Positions 11,279 to 22,495 of a stretch of DNA of 64,000 nt are shown here, piece by piece (position 1 is the first letter of the stretch; each line of letters begins with the position of its first letter). The stretch spans positions 108,169,363 to 108,233,362 of the forward strand of contig NC_092046.1 in assembly GCF_003086295.3 (NCBI RefSeq), in the 5' to 3' direction. Origin of the DNA: Arachis hypogaea. Taxonomy: Eukaryota; Streptophyta; Magnoliopsida; Fabales; Fabaceae. The translations under genes and the position numbers were made by a program. The notes under the pieces are model-generated. The model had not been told where the DNA came from and searched no databases. It worked only from the letters and a program-made list of their open reading frames with translations.

Positions 11279-11296
11279 GATGGGGTGTCTCCTACC
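11279..11296 (-). other. Post-gag hairpin, degenerate copy (E3)
   Basis: Minus strand: arms GGTAGG/CCCATC around AGACAC. It aligns with 28297-28314 of E7, including the flanks (ccaacttaaggac..aaagtgctagg). One mismatch and one G-U pair weaken the stem. Confidence 0.5.
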
Positions 11297-11474
11297 TAGC
11301 ACTTTTGTTTATTGTCCTTAAGTTGGATTTATGGGGAGTTCTTCATGAAGGTGGCTTGTGCTTGAATCCATCATTGAACATCCTCCAATGCTTGAATCTC
11401 CAATAGGCTCCATCATTCAAAATTAATAGCTTCAAGCTTTGATGGAGTTCTTCACAAACCATGAGCTTCCAAAA

Positions 11475-12305
11475 TCAATCCTCTTCTTGTAATCTAGGAT
11501 CCCACACTTTGTTTTGACACCCATCTTCAAGTTGATCACAGTAATTTCCTCCAGGTGGTTTAGCCTTGGAATTCTCAGTTGAGCACCCAAACATCCTTCT
11601 AGACCCATGCAAATTGATTCTACACCAACCATTGCTCCTAAACCTTAAGCTTCCAACCATGATAAACCTAGAGTGATGCTTCCAACCACTAACCATCTCC
11701 CTTTTGCTCTTAAAACCACAAAGAGCTCTAAGTTGACCATCCGTCTCAAGCAAACCATATTCAAGTGGGATAATAAAGCTTAGAGATGAGAGGTTTACCC
11801 ACTTGAATAAAAGGATGGATGGTGATGGCTTGGGGAGAGGTATCTCCAATGTCCTTGCAAGCTCTACTCCCTTGTATTCTTCCTTGACAACTTCAACCTA
11901 CTTGCAAGCTTCTTCAATTTTAACATCTTTCTCTTGGTAGCTTTCTTCCAATTCAACTTCTTCTTCATTGTTTACCAAGGGCATGGGAGGTTGTGCATAT
12001 TCTTCTTCAATCTCTATGTCAAGCCCAATGGGAGAAGATTCAATTTTAGATAGGAATTCATCAATGATTGAATCCATCTCTTGATCAACCTCTTCAAAGT
12101 CTTCAATCATGATATGCTTTAGAGGTTGTACACCCTCCTCAACATCAAAATCAAGCTTCTTGGAAGAGGGTTCTATAAGTCTACATTCCCATGGACTTTC
12201 AACATCTCCTAAATCTTCAACCATTCCTTCCGGCTCAATTGTCTCAACTTCCTCCCTTTGTTGCACTTCTTGTTTCAACTTCTCTTCTCCATCTTGAAGC
12301 TCCAA
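11475..12305 (-). pseudogene. E3 ORF2 remnant, acidic protein of unknown function
   Basis: Read leftward from an ATG at 12305 and interrupted by one in-frame TAG at 11898-11900, after which the same frame continues to 11475. The first half is very acidic (runs of E/D). The second half contains PLEYGLLETDGQLRALCGFKSKREM, found almost unchanged in ORF2 of E7 (27139-28131). I do not recognise a domain. Its position where gag should be suggests a Gag-like or accessory protein, but no Retrotrans_gag motif is visible. The stop probably makes it a pseudogene. Confidence 0.7.
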
Positions 12306-13007
12306 ATTCTCCTTCTCATTTTTCTCCTCAACTAATCATCCACATTTAGCAATAAAGGTATCTTGGATAGTTGAGCACAATAATACCAATTGGCTCACTA
12401 CTTTGGTTAAGTTAGCCATGACTTCCCTTTGCTTTTGGCAATAAATTAGAAGTTCTTATTGTTCTTGCATTAGGGGTTGGAGAGATTGATCCAATGAATA
12501 TGTGGGTGGAAGAGAGAGTTCATTGTTTGTGGGAAAGGGTTCATAATTGGAAGGTGGTTCATCTTGGTAAGGGTATGGAGATGGTGTATATTGAGGTCGT
12601 TCTTGGTTGTAATTGTGTTGGAATGGTGGTGGTTCTATGTATGGTTCATATGGCTCAAAAGGTGGTTCGTATGGTGGATAAGAATTAGGGTCATATGGAG
12701 GTATTTAGTGGTAGAGGGCCTGTGAGTATGGTTATTGAGGGCTATGTTGAGGGAAGGGGTCATATGTATGTGGTGGTTGTGGTTGACAATCACAATGAGG
12801 GTCGCAACATACATTAGATTGGTATGCATTAGGAGTTGGATTGTACCCATAAGAAACTAGAGGAGGTTGTTGCCAAGAAGGTTGATCAATTTCTTGAGGC
12901 TCCTTCCATCTTTGATTGTTCCATCCTTAATGCACGTTGTCATTGTAGTTCTCATTTCCTACCACATAATTTGAACCAAACTTATAGCCAAAGGGGTGAG
13001 AATTCAT
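12306..13007 (-). pseudogene. E3 ORF1 remnant (MNSHP.. protein)
   Basis: Starts at an ATG at 13007 (MNSHPFGYKFG...), matching the start of E7 ORF1 at 26640 (MNSHPSRFEFG...). A TAA stop occurs within the first ~35 codons, and further stops follow. Downstream sequence reads as a Pro/Tyr/His-rich low-complexity region on this strand (ccaccttttgagcc.. reversed), as in E7. No known domain. Confidence 0.65.
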
Positions 13008-13153
13008 GGTAGCAAGAGAAAATGAAAACAAAAACTAACAAGAAACGAAGAAAGCCAAATCCTAAAACTAGCAAAAACTAACAAAGAAACAAAAGGCAAA
13101 CATATTCACAATATTCACATATATACAATAACCAATAACAAGCACACATTGCA

Positions 13154-13173
13154 ATTCCCTGGCAACGGCACCA
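13154..13173 (-). other. E3 primer-binding site
   Basis: Reverse complement of TGGTGCCGTTGCCAGGGAAT, a two-base variant of the tRNA-Asp-type site found in E7. It lies 6 bases inside the 5' LTR end at 13180. Confidence 0.8.
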
Positions 13174-13179
13174 AAAACT

Positions 13180-14746
13180 TGATAGACAGAACATTGTTGG
13201 AAAAGAATTTCTCAATGAAATCTCGTTGCAAGTATAGTTCTAAACCAACAAACAATCCTCAATCAAAGTTTAGAGTTTTGGTTGTCACAAGTTTAACCCA
13301 ATAAAAATAACCGAGAGTATTAGTCCTGGGTCATCATCTCAAGGAATTGCAATGAGGTATGCATATTATTGGTTATGGTATCCAAGGGGTTGGGTTAGTA
13401 GAAAGGGGTAAGAAAATAAATGGCAAGAAAATAAAGCAACAACTAAAGAAAACAAGTAATAAAGAGAGACATTCATGGCAAGGATTGAGAATATAGGATT
13501 TCTATCCTAGTCATTAATTATCATACAATAATTAATGAGAGTTAATCCTATTTTGTCAACTCCAACAATGGAAGAAAGTACAATGTTATCTTCACACGAG
13601 AGAAAGTCAAATAAGACTGGTTAATCTCAATCCAAAAGTCCTAATCAACTTACTAATTGAATTATCAAGAGATTAGAGTCAATGGAAACAATATTAACTA
13701 ACAACTCTAGATCAACAACATAAGTTGGGTATTAATGACTCAAGATTGCCTAATTTCTCTTTCCAAGCCAAGAATGCTAAAAAATCTACTCTAACATCCA
13801 ACCAAGCATTTTATCAAACACTTGGAAGGCATAAAAGGAAAGTATAATAAATTGCAAGAAAAATTAAATCTACAACTACCTAATGCAAGAAATTAACAAT
13901 AACAACTCAATTAAGCAATAAAAGAACATAAAACATAAATTTCATTAAAGGAAATCAAAATCTAACAAGGGTGTTCATAAACATAAAAAGGGCATAAAAG
14001 AGAAATTAACAAGAAGAAACTAGGGAATTAAGCTATTAGAGCATGAAAATGTAAAAGAAACAAGATGAAAACAAGAAATTAAGCCTAGATCTAAGATGCA
14101 ATTAACCTAAAACCCTAATTCTAGAGAGAAAAGGGAGCTTCTCTCTCTAGAAAACTAACCTACATGATGCTAACCTAAAACTAATTGCTCCCCCCTTTGT
14201 CCAAGCTTGAATTCTGCATGAAATACCCTCAGAAACGAGTTGTATTTGGACCTGGGAAGCTCAGAAATCGCCCACAGTGAATTCACTTTAAGCGAGTCAC
14301 GTGCCGCTCGTCATGCGTGCGCATGGACCATGCGTGCGCATCGCTGGCCGAAATTCCTTCCCACGCATACACGTTAGTGACGTGTGCACGTGGCTATGAA
14401 GATTTTCTTCTCATGCGTACGCGTTGATGACGTGTGCGTGTGGCCCTTAATTTTTCAAATGTATATTTCTTCATGAATTCTCCACTTTGCATGCTTTTCT
14501 CTCCATTTCTTCCATCCAATACTTGCCTTATGAATCTGAAATCACTCAACAAACATATTAAGGCATCGAATGGAATTAAAGTGAATTAAAATTAGTGATT
14601 TAAAGGCCTAAAAAGCATGTTTTCACACTTAAGCACAAATTTAGGGAGAATTACAAAATCATGCTATTTCATTGAATAAATGTGAGAAAAGTTGATAAAA
14701 TCCACCAAATTAAGCACAAGAGAAACCACAAAATTGGGGTTTATCA
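13180..14746 (-). repeat. E3 5' LTR
   Basis: Minus-strand LTR, right end ..gggtttatca (family start TGATAAACCC), left end TGATAGACAG next to the primer-binding site. Homologous to 4703-6220 with many substitutions, so the insertion is not recent. A dyad array of CACGCGTACGCGT type, degraded by C-to-T-like changes, lies at 14285-14445. Confidence 0.85.
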
Positions 14747-15267
14747 GCAAGCCTATAGCTAGAGGATGGTTGGAGTTCATCCAACACTCCATCATCCCCA
14801 CAAGTAACCGATCAGAGGTTACCATAGACCGAGCAATAATGATTCATTGCATTATGCTTGGAAATAAAGTGGAAATACATGAGGTGATACCTCAAGAATT
14901 GTACAAGGTGGCTGAAAAGCCTTCCACCCGAGCAAGGCTAGCATTCCCTCACCTCATATGTCATCTGTACAATTCAGCTGGAATTGTCATTGAAGGAGAC
15001 ACTCCCATTGAGGAAGACAAGTCCATCACAAAAAGAAGGATGGAGCATGTTAGAGAACCGGCACAAGGATCCCAACAAGAGCCTATGCAGCTGCCTCCAC
15101 CAGAGATGTACTTTCCTCCTCGTGACTATTGTGATCAACTGAATACCTCAATAGGGGAGCTGAGCTCAAATGTGGAGCAGCTAAGAGTGGAGCACACTGA
15201 GCACGCCACCATCCTCCATGAGATAAGAGAAGAACAAAGAACAATGAGGGAGGAGCAACTGAGGTAG
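14747..15267 (+). pseudogene. E2 third ORF, C-terminal part ('putative plant transposon protein' family)
   Basis: An open frame that enters from E3 LTR sequence and reads ..ARGWLEFIQHSIIPTSNRS..RAIMIHCIMLG..EIHEVI. This matches the middle and end of the E12 protein at 56484-57993 (..KGWYAIVRRSILPTANSS..RAILLHCIMVGG) and, more distantly, the E7 protein at 30405. The family is annotated in plants as a putative transposon protein (I believe Pfam PF20167); its biochemical role is not known to me. The C-terminal ~60 residues are Glu/Arg-rich and likely coiled coil. The first ~200 residues are missing: E3 lies where they should be, and they are not on its other side either. Confidence 0.75.
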
Positions 15268-16347
15268 GGGCGAGACATAGTGGAGCTCAAATGTTCCATT
15301 GGATTCTCTAGAGGAAGCAGTAGCCGCTGACACTAAGGTGGCCATGTTCCATTACTCCCTTGCTTATGTTAATTTATGTTTTCCATTGTTTCTTTATCTT
15401 ATTGTCTGTCTTCTATTTCTAGTGCATGACCATCTTGAGTATTTTGTTCTTTTCTTACATTGTCTCTTGGCTATAAATTATCCTATGTATCCATCACCAT
15501 GCTTAAAAGAGAAATTTATTTGAAAAAAAAAATACTGAGATACAAAAATTTTAAGTTATATCTTAAGATTAGTCCAACTATTTTGATGTGGTGGCTTTGC
15601 ATTTACTTTCTGAATGTATGAATTAAACAGTACATATTTGATAGTGGAGTTAAGTATATTGGCTTTTGAAAGAATGATGAATTTAGAGAAGTATTATTGG
15701 TGCTCCGAAAAATCCAAAATATTGGTTCTTGAAGCAAGAAAAAGTAGCAAAAAGAAAAAGAAAAAATAAAAAGAAATAGAAAAAAGCTCAAAAGAAAAAT
15801 CAAAGAGCAAGGATCCAAGGCTTTGAGCATCAATAGTTAGGAGGGTCAAAATCGGCCTAAAAAGTTCAAATGAACTGCTATCCCTAACTAAATGCTTGTG
15901 GTGTGAAGGTGTCAAGTAAAAAGCTTGAGACTGAGCAGTTAAAGTCGTGATACAAAACAAAAGAGTATGCCTAAGAACTTTGGACACCACTGTCTGGGAC
16001 TTTAAGCAAAGCTAAAGTAGAATCCAAAGGGTTCCCCCAGTTAAGTGTTTGCGGCATTTACGTATTCGGTGGTAATACAGGAAAGCAAAACGCTTAGGGT
16101 CACGGCTAGACTAAAAAAGAAGCTGTGTTCAAGAATCAAGAAAAACCAAAAGAAGAGAACCAATAATATCATCCAGATTCTAGTTCCAAGGGATGCCAAC
16201 ATTTCTAAGCTTCAAAGGAAAGTGAGATGCCAAAACTGTTCAGAAGTAAAGAGCTAATAGTCCCACTTATCTAATTGGAGCTGAGCTTCATTGACAACTC
16301 TGAGACTTATTGTATTCTTCTCTTCCATTAGTCCTACTTTGTTATTG
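15268..16347 (+). other. E2 3' untranslated region with conserved block
   Basis: No real gene. The part from about 15810 to 16260 (aaggctttgagcatcaatagttaggagggtc .. gtgtttgcggcatttacgtattcggtggtaatac ..) is clearly conserved with 40310-40790 in E8 and, reversed, in part with 52540-52800 in E11. This is a conserved non-coding domain upstream of the 3' LTR. The short ORF at 16045-16257 is not conserved as protein. Confidence 0.65.
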
Positions 16348-16385
16348 GTTGCTTGAGGACAAGCAACAGTTTTAGTTTGGTGTTG
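16348..16385 (+). other. Terminal hairpin-tail module of E2
   Basis: A perfect 8-bp stem GTTGCTTG-AGGA-CAAGCAAC (16348-16367), then AGTTTGGTGTTG ending exactly at the LTR start (16386). It occupies the place of a polypurine tract. Compare 40856-40893 (E8), 52238-52259 (E11), 55438-55459 (E12) and 33161-33198 (E7). Confidence 0.8.
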
Positions 16386-17812
16386 TGATGAGTGGATATT
16401 TTATACGCTTTTTGGCATTGTTTTCTTAGTGTTTTCAGTTATATTTCATTAAGTTTTAGTTAATTTTAATAGGTTTTAATGCAAAAATCACTTTTTGGAT
16501 TCTACTTTGAGTCTTTGTGTTTTTGTTATAATTTCAGGTAATTTCTGGCTGAAATTGGCAAGTTTTGGAAAAGTCTGATTCAGAGGCAAAGAACAGGGTG
16601 TAGATGCTGTCAGATCCTGACCTCTATGCATCCAAACGAGCAATTCTGGAGCCACAGGTCCAAATGTCGCACTCTCGATGGCGTTGGAAAGTTAACCTCC
16701 AGGGCTTTCCAGCAATATATAATAGTCTATACTTTTATTTGAAGGAGACTACCCATATTAGGCGTTGAACGCCCACACTTGGCATTCAACGCCCCAAAGG
16801 GAGCAAGGCAGCATGCAGTTAACCCCTTAATGGGTGTTCAACACCCATTCCTCAAACCATACACCAAGCTCAGCCCAAAACACTCATCAAAGTGAGCCAA
16901 GGAGTGGATTTTTACACCTTTAGTCTAGTTTATCATATTTCTGTACATTTCCATTAGTAGATTAGTATATATAGGAGAAGATCACCCATGTTTAGGATCT
17001 TCTGCCTCATCTTCTTCTATTACTTTCATTTTCTGTAAAGCATAAGTCACTAAACCACCTAGGTTAAGGTTAGGAGCTCTGCTGATTCTCATGGATTATT
17101 AATACTACTATTTCTATTTCAATCTATATTTGATTCCATTCTAAGATGTATCTTCGTTCTTCAATCCTTATAAATCTGGGGTGGAACTAGCGTATGACCT
17201 CTTGTCCTACATGGGTTCTTGCGAGTCTTAAGAGGGATAGCATTGAACTATAAGCTTGATTATACATCTCTTAGACAGCTAATCCATACGTTTGTTGGGG
17301 ACATGGGAACATCTATTCATCCAAGCCTGGGGCAATTAGGGCCTCTGTGGTATAAGCTAGAATCATAAAGCTTCATTTTCCGATTAGGGCCCTGCTAGAG
17401 CTTCACCCTCGTTCAGATTGAATGACCACTAGCGTGGAATTTGATGTGGATAAGAGGAGATTAATGACCATTAGCGTGGCATTAATCACTTATAGCTTGC
17501 CATGGAATGAATCATTCATTATTGGAATAGACAGTAATAAAAGTTAATCTGGAAAGATAAGGCATCTCCAAAACCTTAGCTGATCTCTCACTATTGTTTC
17601 TTCGCTATTTCTTTATTATTTTCTTATTTATTTTATGCACATTCAACAACAACCAATCAACTTTCCATTCGCCTGACTAAGATCTGCAGGATAATCACTG
17701 CTTGCTCAGTCCGACAATCCTCGTGGGATCGACCCTCACTCACCTGAGGTATTACTTGGATGATCCGGTGCACTTGCCGGTTAAGTTGTGCGAGTTTAAA
17801 TTTTGCGCACCA
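16386..17812 (+). repeat. LTR shared by E2 (3' LTR) and E5 (5' LTR)
   Basis: Complete 1427-bp LTR, TGATGAGTGG...GCGCACCA. It is preceded by the 3' end of one internal region (terminal hairpin-tail module) and followed by a primer-binding site and gag leader. It thus serves two internal regions, as expected after recombination between LTRs of neighbouring or tandem copies. Dyads (ggcgttgaacgcc and variants) lie at 16756-16855, a TATA box at 16965-16972, and the conserved downstream block (gggatcgaccctcactcacc..gtgcacttgccggtt) at 17724-17785. Confidence 0.85.
16965..16972 (+). promoter_or_regulatory. LTR TATA box (E2/E5)
   Basis: TATATATA about 110 bases downstream of the dyads, followed by 'ggagaagatcacccatg'. 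The same position in the E8 LTRs has TATATATA (35035-35042) and TATATAT (41494-41501). Likely the RNA polymerase II promoter of the element. Confidence 0.7.
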
Positions 17813-17818
17813 AGTTTT

Positions 17819-17838
17819 TGGCACTGTTGCCGGGGATT
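17819..17838 (+). other. E5 primer-binding site
   Basis: TGGCACTGTTGCCGGGGATT, a two-base variant of the site complementary to the 3' end of plant tRNA-Asp, 6 bases after the LTR end. Confidence 0.85.
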
Positions 17839-19227
17839 GTTTGAGATTGACAAACTAACGGTAGTCTTGTTCCTTAGATCAGGTATCCTTTATTTGTTTT
17901 CTTTCAATTTTTGTGTTTCTTGTTTTTTCATTTTCAAAAACTTTTCAAAACCTTTTCTTTTCTTTAATCTTTGTCTTTTATTTGAGTCTTGTGTGAATTC
18001 TTAAGTTTGGTGTCAGTTAGGTTTGTACTGTTCTGTCTTTTGGGCTTTAGTTGGTATCTCTTTTCTTGAGTTTTTGAAAACTTGTTCTTACTTTTTCTTC
18101 TTGGTATTCGAATTGTTTTTTCTATTTTCTTTGTTTGATTTAAAAATCTTTAGAGTTTGGCGTCTCTTGTGTTTTTCTTTTAAAATTTTCAAAAATAGTG
18201 TGGTTTGATCTTAAAATTTTTAAGTTTGGTGTCTTTTTGTGTTTTCCCTTTCAATTTTCAAAAATCTTACCTTTTGTTTTCCAAAAATTTTAAGTTTGGT
18301 GTCCTAATTAGTTATCTTTTCACTTATCTTTTCAAAATTTAAAATTTTATTGTTTATCTTATTAATCTTTTTCAAATATTTATCTTATCTTTTTATCTTC
18401 CTTTGAATTTCAAGAAAAAATCTTATCTTATCTTATTTTAAATTCAAATTTTAAAAAATTCAAATTTCAGGATTTCAATTTTCAAATTTCTTGTGATCTT
18501 TTCTTGGTTTAATTTCAAAATTCAAGTTTGGTATCTTGATAGTTATCTTTTAGTGTTTATCTTGCTATCTTTTTAGATCTTCATCTTATCTTTTTCCTTT
18601 TCTTTGAATTTTAAACTTTGTTATCTTATCTTTTCTTAAATTGAATTTTAAAATTCAAATTTCAAAATTTTATCTTATCTTTATTCAATTCTAATTTTCA
18701 AAAATTTAAAATTCAAAATTCAAAATTCAATTTTCAAAGTTCAAATTTTAAAATTTAAATTCAAAATCTTTTCAAAACTTTCAAATCTTATCTTTTCTTG
18801 TTTGACTTTTTCTTTCTAATTTTAAAATTTCAAAGTATTCTTTTGACTTTCCCCTTTCAAGTTTCAAATTTTCAAAATCAAATCGTTTATTTTATTTTCA
18901 AATCTTGTTAGTTAGTTAGTTAGTTACTTGTTTTATCTTATTTCAATTTTAAAAGTTTGGTGTCTCTTTAATTCTCTTTTTCTCTTTCCTCTTTTTCAAA
19001 ACATCCTAACTACTTTCTCTTCTTTTTTTTCCGAAAGTCCTAACCTCTTTCTCTCTCTTCTTTTTTGAAAATTTCATCCCTTCGTCCCTCTCTATTTTTG
19101 AAATTATTCTTTTAAATAACCGACACCTCTATTTTCTTTTCTTTATCTCACCCCTCTCACAAGGAATCCTCTATACTCTGACATAGAATATTCCTTTCTT
19201 GTTTTTCGGTTGGTTTCATCTACTTTT
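17839..19227 (+). other. E5 long T-rich leader with repeated AAGTTTGGTGTC
   Basis: About 1.4 kb of T-rich sequence with runs of ttatcttatctt and ttcaaaattt. The 12-mer AAGTTTGGTGTC or a close variant occurs near 18003, 18142 (variant), 18222, 18292 and 18954. The same word, as AGTTTGGTGTTG, abuts the 3' LTR at 16374. No ORF is real here. Confidence 0.75.
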
Positions 19228-21163
19228 ATGAGCAGGAATAGGGATAAAGAACCCCTTTTTAATCCTAACCCTAAATCTGAAAGAACACTAAGGAGATGCC
19301 TACAGCAAGCTCAAAAAGCCAGAGGTAACCTCACAGAAGCTCTTGAGCAAGAAGCTGAAGAAACAACAATGGCAGCTAACCCAGATAATGGAGGAGACGT
19401 AAGAAAGGTTCTTGGATCTTACACTACTCCTAATTCTGACTTCTATGAGCGCAGAATCTCCATCCCTGCCATCAATGCAAACAACTTTGAGGTGAAACCA
19501 CAACTGGTCACTCTAGTTCAACAAAACTGCTAGTTTCATGGACTACCACAAGAAGATCCCAACAAATTCATATCTGACTTCTTGCAGATATGTGACACTG
19601 TCAAGACTAATGGAGTAGATCCAGAAGTCTACAAGCTTATGCTCTTTCCCTTTGCGGTTAGAGACAGAGCTAGGCTATGGCTGGATTCTCAGCCCAAGGA
19701 AAGCCTAGATACGTGGGAGAAGGTGGTCAATAGATTCTTGACCAAATTATTTCCACCTTAGAAGTTAAGTAAGCTTAAGGTGGAAGTTCAAACCTTCAGA
19801 CAAAAAGAAGGTGAATCCCTCTATGAAGCCTGGGAAAGATACAAGTAACTGATAAAGAGATGTCCTCCTGACATAATCTCAGAATGGACCAAGCTGGAGA
19901 TCTTCTATGATGGCCTTTCTGAGATGTCCAAGATGTTCTCAGACCACTCTGCTGGTGGATCCATCCACTGGAAGAATACGCCTGAAGAGGTACAAGAACT
20001 CATAGACATGGTTTCCAACAACCAGTACATGTACACTTCTGAGAGAAACCCTGTGAACAGTGGGCCACCCAAAAGAAAGGCATTATAGAGGTGGATACCT
20101 TAGTTGCCATCTTAGCTCAGAACAAGCTCATGTCTCAACAGATCAACATGATCTCTCAGCACTTGAGTGGGACACAGAGCGTAGCTGCTTACTGTCCAGA
20201 GACAGTGTATGAGTTGGACGCTGATGACTACACCTGGACCACACTGGAGGAGGTGAACTACATGGGAAACCCCTTCAGACCCTCCTACAATAATCCCTAT
20301 TCAAATACATAGAATCAGGGATGGAGGAACCACCTTAACTTGGGGTGCAGAGAGCAGCAGAGGCCTCAACAACGCTTCAACTACAACCAGAATGGAATGA
20401 ACCAAAATAGGTTCAATAATAATCCATTCAAACTATCTCAGTAACATATGGAGACACCCAAGCAGAGCCTCTCTGACTTGGCCACCATAGTCTCCAATCT
20501 TACTAAGACCACTCATAGTTTCATGACAGAAAATAGGTCTTCCATCAGGAATTTAGAAGTACAGATCGGTTAGCTAAGCAAGAGGATCCCAGAGATCCCC
20601 TCCAACACTCTTCCAAGTAACACAGAGATAAATCCAAAGGAAGAGTGCAAGGCCCTCATTGTGGAAGCCAAGGCAGAACCCACAGAGGAACCTACAAAGG
20701 AGGAACTGAAGGAAATCAGGACTCATGAGGATGTCTTTATACACGCCCCTTTGGAAGCAAAGGAGCCTGAAGAATACTCCTTCTCAGATGAGGAAGAAGA
20801 GACCAAAGAAGAGCAAATTGCTCGGTTCTTGGCAATCCTTATAAAGCTAAAGGCTAGTTCCTCTGATGCAGAGACATTGGAGAATGAACCTCCAGTACTG
20901 ACCAATGAGCTCAATGCCTTGGTTTAGAAGAAGCTGCCTTAGAAGCTTCCAGATTCCCTATACTATAGGGACAATAACCTTTAAGAAGGCATTATGTAAC
21001 CTTAGGTCAAGCATCAATCTCATGCGTCTCTCTGTAATCAAGAGGCTAGGAATTCTAGAGGTCCAACCTGCTAAGATCTCACTGGAGATGGCAGACAAGT
21101 CCCTAAAAAGGGCATATGGCATGGTGGAAGATGTCCTGGTGAAGGTTGAACACTTTTACCTCC
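19228..21163 (+). pseudogene. E5 gag-pro pseudogene
   Basis: Starts at ATG 19228 (MSRNRDKEP) and is collinear with the intact E8 protein through the gag core (RDRARLWLDSQP, FRQKEGESLYEAWERYK), the linker and the start of the protease (ISLEMADKS..VEDVLVKVEHFY). The E6 LTR cuts it at 21164. Many stops interrupt it, including TAG at 19531, 19759, 20571, 20925 and 20940; there is also at least one frame shift near 20065-20090. Most stops stand where related copies have Gln. It cannot make a full protein. Confidence 0.9.
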
Positions 21164-22469
21164 TGATGAGCAGATATTTTATACGCTTTTTGACATCATT
21201 TTCATATAGTTTTTAGCAGTTTTTGTTTAGTTTTTATTGAGTTTTTACAAGTTCTAGTGTTAAATTCATATTTTTGAATTCTACTATGATTTTTTGTATT
21301 TTTGGGCAATTTCAGGTATTTTCTGGCTGAAATTGAGGAGCTAGAGCAGAAGTCTGATTTAGAGACAGAGAAAGCACTACAGATGCTGTCTGGATCTGAC
21401 CTGCCTACATTCAGAAGAGCCTATCTGAAGTTATAGAAGTCCAAATAGAGCGCTCTTAATTGCTATGGAAAGGTGACTTTCAGAGCTTTCCAGAAATATA
21501 TAATAGTTCATACTTTGCTTCGGATTAGAAGGCCCAAAACTGGCGTCCAACGCCAGTTTCATGTCCCCTTCCAAGCGTCCAGAAGTGGATTTTATCACTA
21601 AATAGACTGTTTTACCCTTACTAGTCATTAGTTTAGTATTTAAGAGATTTAATTCATGTAACATGCATACTTATGATACACCATTTATCCCTATTTTCGT
21701 TTTCACCATTTTATTTTACTTTCAATATGAATTTATAAACCTCCTAGGTTGAGGGGAGGAGCCCTATTGAGTCCTATGAATTAATAAAAGTATTACTGTT
21801 TCTCTTTGATCCGTGTTTGATTAATTCTAAGATGTGTATTCGTTCTTCATCACTATGAATGAGTTGAACTGGCATAAGGTTATCACATTCTACATGGGTT
21901 CAGAGTGCGTCTTTCATCGGACAATGATGAACCACCAGCTTGAATACATGTCTCTCAGACGGTTAATCCACGACTTCATTGGGGGCTTTTCGAGACATCA
22001 GTTCAGCTGATTTACAGGGAGATTAGGGTCTCTGTGGTAGAGGCTAGAACCTAACACGCTTCACCCTGAAGTAGAGATGGATCCGCACTAAACCTGGGGT
22101 TCAGATCCAGAGGAGTATTGGTAGCTGCTCAAACCAGTGTCAATCACACACAGCCTGCCATTGAAGAAATTACTCACAAGCAAAGAGAGCAGTAATACCG
22201 GAGTTAACTCAGAAAGAAGCAACTCCAATCCTCAACTCTATCTTTAATTATAACGATTTTACTGATTTCTATTCCAATACTCCTTTAATGCAAATTTGAC
22301 AACTCTTCCAACAACCTTCTGATCTGCTTGACTAAGACCTGCAAGATAACTATAGCTTGCTTCAGACCACAATCCTCATGGGATCAACCCTGACTCGCTC
22401 AGGTATTACTTGGAGGACCCAGTGCACTTGCTGGTACAGCTGTATGAAAGTGTCAGGATTCGTGCACCA
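21164..22469 (+). repeat. E6 5' LTR
   Basis: 1306 bp, TGATGAGCAGATATTTTATACGC...GTGCACCA, inserted in the protease region of E5. It carries one strong dyad (actggcgtccaacgccagt, 21537-21557) and the conserved downstream block at 22378-22440. The 5 bases before it (CCTCC) should reappear after the lost 3' LTR. Confidence 0.85.
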
Positions 22470-22475
22470 AGTTTT

Positions 22476-22495
22476 TGGCGCTGTTGTCGGGGATT
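22476..22495 (+). other. E6 primer-binding site
   Basis: TGGCGCTGTTGTCGGGGATT, a tRNA-Asp-type site with two substitutions, 6 bases after the LTR. Confidence 0.85.

Larger units (their letters stand above)
4703..14746 (-). mobile_element. E3: LTR retrotransposon without pol, minus strand
   Basis: Two LTRs (right 13180-14746 is the 5' LTR; left 4703-6220 is the 3' LTR) flank about 7 kb. On the minus strand the order is: primer-binding site (13154-13173), ORF1 remnant, ORF2 remnant, post-gag hairpin (11279-11296), dyad array (10795-11085), then the 3' region holding the hAT element, a hairpin-tail module (7742-7780), and a terminal polypurine tract (6221-6235). It is a sister of E7. No reverse transcriptase or integrase, and no third ORF, are seen. 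It splits E2, whose third ORF resumes at 14747. The left LTR end is not clean, so a target duplication is not proven. Confidence 0.8.
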
